Below are positions 56,314 to 64,000 of a DNA stretch of 64,000 bases, piece by piece. Origin of the DNA: Paramarasmius palmivorus (Eukaryota > Basidiomycota > Agaricomycetes > Agaricales > Marasmiaceae). The translations under genes and the position numbers were made by a program. The DNA lies in NCBI GenBank assembly GCA_037176845.1, contig JAYKXP010000155.1, positions 39,455 through 103,454 on the forward strand, read 5' to 3'. How positions within the stretch are numbered: position 1 is the stretch's first letter; every line of letters begins with the position of its first letter. The notes beneath the pieces are model-generated. The model had not been told where the DNA came from and did no database searches. It saw only the letters and a program-made list of their open reading frames with translations.

Positions 56314-59300
56314 GTGGAAGAGACGGCCATGCCCTCCAGCAGCCAGCGAAAGCTTATCGCCAGCTCGCACTCCAAGGCTTCCAAGGCTTCCAAGGCTTCC
56401 AAGGCTAAGAAAGGGCCCACGGCAGGCTCAAAGTCGAAGTCGAAGTCTAAATCGAAGTCTAAAGGCACGAAAGAGAGCAGCGTCTCCAAGCCCAGCGCCG
56501 AGCTCAGTTCTCCCGCTGCTGGCTCTTCTGCTCCCAACGCAGGCTCCCCCGCCACAGAGACCTCTTCAGACTCTACTTCTACCTCTGACACCTCTTCTCC
56601 TGCCCCTGGAGATGAGGAGCCCAAAAGGCGCGGTAAAAAGTCAGACTGGCCGAAAGAGGAGGAGCGCGTTCTTATTGCGAACATCCCCCTGTACAACGCA
56701 TGTGGTCATAGCAAGGCTCCTTTCTGGGCTGGGTTCTTCCCCATGTGGTTTGACACATTCCCCAAGTACCGACCGGTGGATGGGGTAGAAGACGATGATG
56801 AAGATGATGAAGATGACGAAGATGACGAAGATGACGACAATAACGACGACGACAATCTTCTTGAAGAGGACGACGGCGAGGGCGGTGCTAAAGAGCCGTC
56901 TTCGGTAAAGCCAGCCGTGGTCTCTAGTTCTCCATCTGGCTCCGACGAAGTTGGCAAGTCTTCTGGCCTTGCAGGTTCCGTCGAAGGACCCCAGCCTTGC
57001 TCAGATGCGGCAGCTGCCTCTACCTCAGAGGATAAAGGGAAGGCTGTAGTGATGACCCCAAAGCGGTGGAACAGGGTGAAGAGGGTGAGCGCCATTTTAA
57101 CTGAGTTGCAGCGTAGCTGACGCCTTCCTATAGAAAATCATTAGATACTTTTATAACCACAAGAACAAAGACAAACGAGCTGACACAAGAGGTTGGAAGC
57201 CTTACCTCAGAAGCGCCTTGGCTGATACCTCTCAACGTCCGTCCAAGCTTCCCTTACACAAATTTTATATGTCCCATCCCAAGTATTCCGACAAATGCCG
57301 CAAAGTTTATAAGAAAAGGTACCCCGACTTGGGCGAACAGGACAAAGGCGAGGTCGAGGTCGATGGTGCTGACAACGGTGATGACGAGGATAGCGACGAC
57401 GAGGATAGCGACGATGAGGATAGCACCCTTGACCCTCGAAAATCTTCGGGGTGGGCTGCAATGGCGGCGGAGGAAAAGAGGAAGGAGCTTGGGAAGTTTG
57501 CTCTCGCACTTCGATGCGAGGTTGCACAGACCCTGCTCAGCAAAGAGAGCAAGAAGGTTAGAAAGGCTCTGGAAAAGGAGAACGAAACGTCCTACCAGGC
57601 GAAGCTCAAACTCTGGGAAGCTGGTACAAAGAAAAAAGGAGCTAACATGGACGATTCGCCTGAAGCAAAGGAGCAGTGAGCTTTCCCTGTTAAGAAACAT
57701 TTTTCAAAAGAAACTCACGTACTGTCCAGGAGATGCACGAACATGAAGACGGTTGGCCAAACCTTGACGGACGACATATCCGATTTGACAGACCTCACCG
57801 TCTGTCTGGTCGTAGGAAAGCCCCCAAAGAATCCAGGCGAGAAATTCTCCATCGAATTGTACGTGTTTCTTCCTTCGAGGCCATAGCTTGGGGGCTGAGA
57901 GACGGCAGCTTCCATTCCGGTAAAAATAAAGACGGAAAGAAATGGGATGAATGGGACCAGGAGACCTTCCGAAAGTCAGTCTTCAACCACTTTTTCAGAT
58001 TCCTTCGAACTTGCGAGGGCGGCGGTAAAGGCGGCGGAGGAGAAAAGCAGCCATGCGAGGCTGACAGTGGGGGAAGGAAGGAAAGAGAGAACAGCAGGTC
58101 CTCCCTGAACCAAGGTGCCTCACATGATGACATCAAACACGTTGTCTTGACCGTTTCGACAGATCCGAAAGACACCGGGTCCGTTGCTGATCGCAACGAA
58201 GAAGCATGTTCCACGCCTCAAACGTCCGTTGCTGAGGCAGTTTCCTTCGCCCTAAATGACATTGAAATTGATAGCCCCCGTGAGTCTCACTTTGATTTCA
58301 CCGCTCTGCTCCTCACGATAGGGTCAGAGACCGCCCAAGAAGGAACAATCGCTGATTCTGGTAGGCTTCCCATTGTTAGTTGTTTCTACCTTGTTCACTG
58401 CCTGTCTAGGGAATGCTGGGGCTGGAGAACGTGGGATAGACGAAGAGGGGCGAGTTGAGGACTCCACCGATGTAGCTCCGATGGATGTTGACTCTCTTCG
58501 TGGTGAGCTTGATTCCAAACACACCTTGTCCTCGCTCATGCAGGACATTAGGTGACAAGGCGCCGTCACCAATGAACATCGACCCTGCCGACGTTCAAGC
58601 TGCAGGTGAAGGTGCGTAAACGTTATTAGACAACGAGACTCTCCTAACTTTCTATGGACGATAGCACCTGTTATCACCAAGGAAGGCGGACCAAATCGAG
58701 ACTCCCGGAACCCAAAACGACCTGTGCCTAGGCCCATCCCTCGTAAAAGCCCCATCGTAGACTACAGCTCTGAAGAGAGCGACTCAGACGAAGGCCAGGA
58801 CAAGGCAGATCAGTTCTCAATTCCTCTCGACCTTCCCTCGAGGATGCAGCAAGCCCTCGACATGGTACCATCAGGAGAGGTCGGCGATTGGGTCAGGCGT
58901 GCACTCCAGGTGGTCTGTGCATCCGAGGCTTTGAACTCTGTTGCAGTCTGGCAGCATCTGGTTTACGCCTTCGTTGCTCTGGAACGTTCCTACCAGTTTG
59001 TCAACCCCGTTCGGCACTGCCTCCCCTCTTTGAACCGTCCTTCTGAGCTCAAGCCTTGGTTTCAAGAAGGAAGAACAAACGAGTACCCAAAAGGAATGAG
59101 GAAGACTAAGCCCTTCGTGGAGAGCTATTGGGAGTATTGGAGCACTCTCAGCCCCAGCTGGAGGACTCGACTTGGAGAACGCAGGTTGTCTCGAACGGAG
59201 CAGGGCGATTGGAGCTCCTTGCAGTACCCTGGTCAGAATGGGATGCTGCTGCCGCTTGTCTGCCTAAAGTGGTATTTCACGATGGAGGCTGTAGAAGGAG

Positions 59301-59584
59301 GCTCTGTGGATTGGAAGGAAGCAGCAGAAGATCTTCTCTGGGCATATGGCTGCCTAGAAGAATGGACCACCGCCCATCCCTTCCAGCTTCAAAAGGCACC
59401 CAGTTCATCTCAAAGTCGACCACCCGCATCTCAAAGTCGACCACCCGCATCTCAAAGTCGACCACCAGCATCTCAAAGCCGATCTCGAGGTCGCGTATCT
59501 TCGCAAGGCGGCACGGCTCAAAAACGCTCACCATCAAGCGCGCCGTCTAAAGAACCCGCAAGCAAGAAGCCCCGGTGTAGCTAG
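56314..59584 (+). CDS. large orphan-family protein of the transposon
   Basis: Exons 56314-57084, 57134-57675, 57730-58360, about 58410-58500, further small exons and a last exon from about 58664 to 59584 join in frame across GT..AG introns. The product is about 900 residues. It begins MEETAMPSSSQRKLIASSHS, then Lys/Ser repeats, a block around PFWAGFFPMWFDTFPKY, an acidic run, FYMSHPKYSDKCRKVYKKRY, FRKSVFNHFFRFLRTC, a disordered region and a Trp-rich C-terminal block (ESYWEYWSTLSPSWRTRLGE, LPLVCLKWYFTMEAVEGG). It ends with SQSRPPA repeats and a basic tail. Each block has a counterpart, in order, in the chromosomal gene at 12965-16441. Function unknown; composition suggests a nuclear DNA- or chromatin-associated protein. 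Confidence 0.65.
59409..59480 (+). repeat. coding minisatellite (SQSRPPA)
   Basis: Three to four tandem 21-bp units with catctcaaagtcgaccaccc encode SQSRPPA repeats near the C-terminus of the large orphan protein. Confidence 0.8.
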
Positions 59585-59644
59585 CGTGTTTTCCCCAAGT
59601 ATGTGCTTTCACACTAAGCGATCCTATCTAACATACATTACCCA

Positions 59645-60050
59645 GACAACGCTTTCGATAACCAACGCTCCGTCCGCTCCTCGGTATTTTTTTGATAACA
59701 GGACGACCTCGTTTTCAATAACTCAGCCAGTATATTTTTTGATAACCAAAGTTCCACTCCTCAGCATCTTTTTTAATAACCGGACGACCTCATTTTCGAT
59801 AACCAAAGCTGTGCTCCCCGTTTGTTTTTGTTTTTTTTTCGATAACCCTCGTTGTTTTCAATTAACCTACATTTGAGTGCCTAGTGTTTTTTAGCTCACT
59901 ACTCATGCACCCTGCTTCTTTTCAAATATAACAAACACCTTTTGTTATGCCTATCTTTTTGAAAACGACCCCTTTTTTATCCTGTAAAGTATCTCATACT
60001 TTTTTTTGAAAACATCCTGGTTTTGATTCAAAGCACTATTGAAAACAAGC
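59645..60050 (-). repeat. right subterminal motif array
   Basis: About seven to eight copies of TTTTNGATAACC-type words (for example near 59652, 59688, 59737, 59793 and 59830), some followed by gacgacctc. Then come TTGAAAAC words. They are inverted relative to the left array. Confidence 0.6.
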
Positions 60051-60054
60051 ACCG

Positions 60055-60104
60055 TCCACGTTTTTTGTAATAAGGCCCCCGACGTATGTCGGACATTTTT
60101 GTAA
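60055..60104 (-). repeat. KDZ transposon right terminal inverted repeat
   Basis: Inverse of 45615-45664 with four differences. It contains the hairpin CCCCCGACGTATGTCGG and ends CATTTTTGTAA. Confidence 0.85.
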
Positions 60105-60124
60105 TAAACCTACCGCCTCGACTG

Positions 60125-60869
60125 AACTAGGACACGTCGAGAGTATGCGACAAAAATAGGGAAGTATTCTACGCCTACTATTTTTAATGATCGTTTTGAC
60201 GATGATACTCGTATCACGTCGGTCACTATGACTATGGTCGACGATGAAGGTCAGACTCGCCATTATAAGATGGAAGATCTGGACGTCGGAGACTCAGTTA
60301 TGTCTGACTTTCTTGCTCAGTGCGCAGGAGCACTTTTGAAGTCACCGGAGGCCACGAAGCTTTTCGCTATGGTCACTGGGATCATAGAGATCACCATTAA
60401 CGGTGTCACTTTCCTTGCTATGATTGATACGGGTTCAGAGTTGAACATAGGCAGTATCGATCTTCCAGATCGTACTGGTTGCGCAGTTGATTTCGGTGGT
60501 AGAAACTGGAGCCTCAAGGGCATCCATGGACAGCCAGAGCCTCTTCAAGGTGTTATCGTTGGTGCACCTATGAGGATCGGCGGGCATGACTTCCCTCATC
60601 ATATTTTTATTTCACACAAGAAGATGGAGAAACAGGACATCATTCTAGGACAACCGTTCTTGGTTTGGTACGGAGCTCGCCTTCAGTATCACTGGAGCGG
60701 CCACGTCAAGCTCTACCTTTGGGAAGATCCCGACGTCCAGAAAGCTCCTTCGATTTCGATTTCCATCACCAATCCCAAGGACCCTCGTATTAAAGCTTCA
60801 GTTAACGCTTCTCAATTCTTCCTAGCCGATCCAGATCCGATTTCGTTTCCAAGAGCCTCTGTTGGATGA
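60125..60869 (+). pseudogene. retroelement aspartic protease fragment
   Basis: An open frame runs from just outside the right end of the transposon to TGA 60867-60869, with its first ATG at 60228. It encodes a retropepsin-like domain: VTGIIEITINGVTFLAMI, the active-site DTGSELNIGS and ILGQPFLVWYGA, as in the protease segment of basidiomycete Ty3/gypsy polyproteins that lack a chromodomain. No reverse transcriptase follows in frame, so it is a relic. Its upstream Gag part is missing, possibly because the KDZ element landed in it. Confidence 0.6.
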
Positions 60870-62339
60870 GGTCGGAGACAGAGGAGTAGTTTTTATTGAG
60901 GAGCGCGCGTAAAGACGGTCTTCCGAGTAGTCTCCCCACTGTTTTTTGGGGATCGCTAGACGCTCTATGTAAAGGGCGACCATAGACTCAGAGTTTGATA
61001 CCTTAGTCTATCGGTCTTCACTAATAATGATTAAGTTTCAACTTCTATATCGATATGTCATTTCCTCTGCGAGTTCTTCATCTACTGATGCATCACTTCA
61101 AGAATTCCTCTTGGATGCGACGAGTTTTTCTCCTGCCACCTGTTCAACAGGTATATTCTTGTAATGCAGCTACGACGCTCGGATGTACATGCCCGTTGCT
61201 CGCATGTATCCGACCGGTTACCTATCGTACTTTACCTAATCACTCTGGCTCAAAGGAGTTCATGCCAATTACGCCTCCAGAACTTCTTGAACTTCCCATA
61301 CATACCTCACCCCCGCAAGAGAGACTTTGACTGATTACAACGGTGACCGGTGTAACAAAAGAGCGGGTGGAGTTTAATGTGGGCGAACGTAGACGAGACG
61401 GTTCGCGCAGATTTCATCCGCTGATGAGCGGGTCTCATTTTCCAACATAGTCTTCGACGAGGAAAAAAGCTTTCGCTGTTTGGTTTTAATTGAAAAGAGG
61501 TTTCTTTTTCTAGAGACTTCATCGCCGACTAATGAAATCCCAACATCGAGCACGTCCTCTTGGCAGCGGAAACCTATCCAGATTCCGTCCGCGTTACTGA
61601 GAAAAGGTGAAGCAAACAGGTGTACGCTGAGAAATGGCTGGCCGATTTGAGGCTACAACATCGAGTTATCGATCGCCTATGTTTCCTGTCCTCTAGAGAA
61701 CGGCTCGGTGCGTTGGTTGTTAATCTAGAAGAATTAACGCACGGTAACTATAACAAGATTCTTCTCTTCTCCTCAAATGTCAACGGAATTTGCCGAAGAC
61801 TATCTGGCTATGCTACTTACGGTTATTCGATTTTATTTTCAGGTTTGATTGCAAGATGGGTACATTTGCGGTTCAAGCCTCTCCAATGCTTTCCATTCAC
61901 CAGCGGGAGCACGTGACAGCAGTGTACCTTGGTTCAATTGTTTCACGAATTCAGTTCAGAGTTTCAGCGTTGCGTAGAGCACGCACTAAAGGTACGTACA
62001 GGATGTAGCACCAACTTTATCGACGTTTTTGCCTTAAGGGTGCACGCTCGCGGTACGAGGTGGAGCCATTTCTGGAAATTCAAAATTCGACGTTTCGTTT
62101 TCGAGTATGCCCAGAACCTAGACCGGTCCTACTTCGGTACTCTGATTAATGCAGGTATCACGGCGTCTGGATCTAAGGCGATTTTGGGTGGCGTATCAAT
62201 TGAGATAGTGGCGACTATTGTTAGTCTTGAGGGTGGGATCATCTCGCCAGATCTGGTTAGAGAAGGATCAGACATTGGAAGACGCCTGAAAACGTTTCGA
62301 TAGTCATGTACAGTCTTATGGATCGCGGTGACCCTGGAA
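60870..62339. other. no confident gene; probable decayed retroelement
   Basis: Several plus-strand open segments (61055-61330, 61620-61916, 61929-62303) lack recognisable motifs, and I could not join them. Their position after the protease fragment suggests worn pol sequence, but no reverse transcriptase box is readable. Confidence 0.3.
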
Positions 62340-62705
62340 GACGTATTGTGTGTTTGGGTTTATTTATTATCCCCTATTCCTCAACATTCCCCAACCACTA
62401 CCAAACCACACAACCAATAACATACAACCCCTCATACCCTTACTATTTTCTATTCAACCAGTGTATACCCGCTTCCAAGATTCCCATTCCAATCCCCATC
62501 TCCCAAAATAAATCCCCGAAACCCACCCACCCCCGCTCCCTATTCCCATACCTAACCCCCCCCCCCCCCGAACTATACTGACCCCCACGTCTCCGACCCC
62601 CGCTGCCTCCCCCCACGCCTACCCCTCCGTTCGAACGCCCCTTTCCCCCCTCCCCCCGAACCCCCCGAGGGGCCTCCCCCCGTCATCTGCCCCCTCTGGG
62701 AGTCG
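62340..62705 (+). repeat. pyrimidine-rich low-complexity tract
   Basis: About 365 bp in which the plus strand is almost free of G for its first 230 bases and very rich in C and T. It includes a run of about 15 C near 62556-62570 and many CCCCC words. Confidence 0.8.
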
Positions 62706-64000
62706 CATTCCCCCTTCACCTCAGAAAAGGCGCAGGTTGGGGCGGTATACCATAAGTTCTGTGGAGGGAAATCGCGGCCGGTCGCTTTATGGAATCGTTG
62801 TACGTTCACTCGAAAGAGGAGCAAAACCTACCGGGCAGCCCTAAGATCATGAACTCTATGGGAATATTCAGAGCTTTTCGTGAACTACGGCATCGCGATA
62901 TGGGGCTACACTTTAGGCTTCAATACACTTGACGCTAAGTCGTTACCTAAGATGCTGGGACATGGATGAAGTTACCTAACCGCACCTATACTCCGGTGGA
63001 TAGCTGGAATACGCCTCTTCGATTCGAACTGAAACTTGTACAGCAGCAGAGTCAATCAGTACTCGATGATCTATTTCATCGCCGTACCCGGAAGCTCCCT
63101 GGAGATCCTACCTCTAAGGGAGTAGTATCTGAGACGTTCCTGGATGCTTTCCTCTCATACACAGTTTACGCTGGAATCACTCACTCTGAGAACGACTCTA
63201 ACTGAGGCGGTTCTGGTATGCTCTGGGATCTTATTCATATCAGCTTCAGATGTCGACCTACGCCGAACGATTGGTCTGGTGGAGGTCGTCCTACCTTTTT
63301 TCATTTAATCTTCGATTTCACTGGTACCTTTTGCATCTTTCGAGTCTGCACAATGACGATTTTACGTCTTCAGGTATTCGGAAGAAGGTTCAAGTGAGCT
63401 AGAATTCTACCGGATTTCTACGTTCGAACTCGTCATCTGTTGAAGTATCTAGATCTCTTTTCTTCTTGGGGCGAAGATAGTTGAATTAGTTTTGCTTGGA
63501 ATTTCTCACTACGTTGAGTGATGCATGTCATATCATATCTCAACGGAGCCGGTCCATTTGTTTTGGCGTTCGAGATCCGGGTTGGTCCAGACCTTTCTGC
63601 GGCAGAAGTTCGCACAGTACTTGGGGAGAAACGTGTTCGGTTCCAGAGTGTGTAACAGAACCACAAAGTTTAATAGATCCGTTTTCACAAAGCAAGCTCG
63701 ACGTTTTCTTATATATGAGTTCTCGTTTTGTGGTACGCGCCCAGAAGAAGAAGTTCTAACGACTTCCACGCCTGGTTGGTAGAGGAAGAAGCAGGCCTCG
63801 AGGATTGCCGGGGAGTTGATGGCGCAAGTCATGCTTAAGCTGGGCCATAACAGGGCGTGATGTTCTTAAAATTAGTTCTTGTTCAAGATTCTACTCGGCC
63901 GAAAATGCTTTCAGGGACTCAGTCGCGTAAATTACGTTAGCTGTGCATAGGAGCTGCCAGGGACTGTACATTCCAGATATGCCTCTCGTTCCATACATGA
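62706..64000. other. no confident gene
   Basis: Open segments at 62966-63205 (MKLPNRTYTPVDSWNTPLRF) and 63496-63782 have no recognisable domain and no linked exons. Possibly further retroelement remains extending beyond the window. Confidence 0.3.

Larger units (their letters stand above)
45615..60104. mobile_element. 14.5-kb composite KDZ-class DNA transposon carrying a TET/JBP gene
   Basis: A 14,490-bp unit bounded by 50-bp terminal inverted repeats that match at 46 of 50 positions, followed inward by subterminal motif arrays. It holds five genes: a CxC2/KDZ transposase (46096-50078, minus), an unknown gene (50567-52838, minus), a SIM-motif gene (53242-54274, minus), a TET/JBP dioxygenase (54528-56069, plus) and a large orphan protein (56314-59584, plus). 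The association of fungal TET/JBP genes with KDZ transposons is established knowledge for basidiomycetes. The five-gene layout and the boundaries are read from this sequence. No target duplication was found, so the outer borders are a best estimate. Confidence 0.8.

Overview
The window looks like a piece of a mushroom-forming basidiomycete (Agaricomycetes) nuclear genome. Genes are short and cut by many introns of about 45-60 bp with GT..AG borders. Several proteins belong to families I know only as lineage-specific Agaricomycete families. Mobile DNA makes up a large share. The one clear housekeeping gene is the small replication protein A subunit (RPA3/Rfa3) at 3.3-3.9 kb. No tRNA, rRNA, CRISPR array or prokaryotic feature was seen.

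Layout, left to right. 1-1512: 5' part of a CxC2/KDZ transposase gene on the minus strand, cut by the window edge. 2.2-3.9 kb: an unknown small gene and RPA3. 5009-11141: a young Ty3/gypsy chromovirus (445-bp LTRs, 5-bp duplication ctcag, gag, pol and C-terminal chromodomain) inserted antisense in an unknown plus-strand gene. 11.5-16.4 kb: unknown plus-strand genes, the largest (12965-16441) belonging to a family that recurs inside the big transposon. 17-31 kb: lineage-specific genes with many small exons, interrupted at 23169-25246 by a palindromic foldback element with two 840-bp inverted arms. 31-36 kb: small orphan families, including F-box-like proteins. 36352-42231: a young Ty1/copia element (265-bp LTRs, 5-bp duplication cctct, one intact 1.7-kb-residue-class polyprotein) that splits an F-box-like gene. 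42.5-44.6 kb: mostly non-coding sequence with a TATA box and short direct repeats. 44.7-45.4 kb: a paralogue of the 34.5-35.2 kb gene.

The main object is 45615-60104: a composite DNA transposon of about 14.5 kb. It has near-perfect 50-bp terminal inverted repeats and subterminal motif arrays. Its five genes are a complete CxC2/KDZ transposase (minus), an unknown protein (minus), a nuclear-type protein with three SUMO-interaction-like motifs (minus), a TET/JBP-family 2-oxoglutarate/Fe(II) dioxygenase predicted to oxidise 5-methylcytosine (plus), and a large orphan protein whose family is also encoded by the chromosomal gene at 12965-16441 (plus). The third and fourth genes are divergent and share an intergenic region with a duplicated 51-bp GGCCGGCC-containing motif. 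The layout suggests an element that carries its own DNA-modification function alongside its transposase. The dioxygenase frame has a one-base shift just after its catalytic core.

To the right of the transposon lies the aspartic-protease part of an older, decayed retroelement, then about 3 kb without a convincing gene, including a strongly pyrimidine-rich tract.
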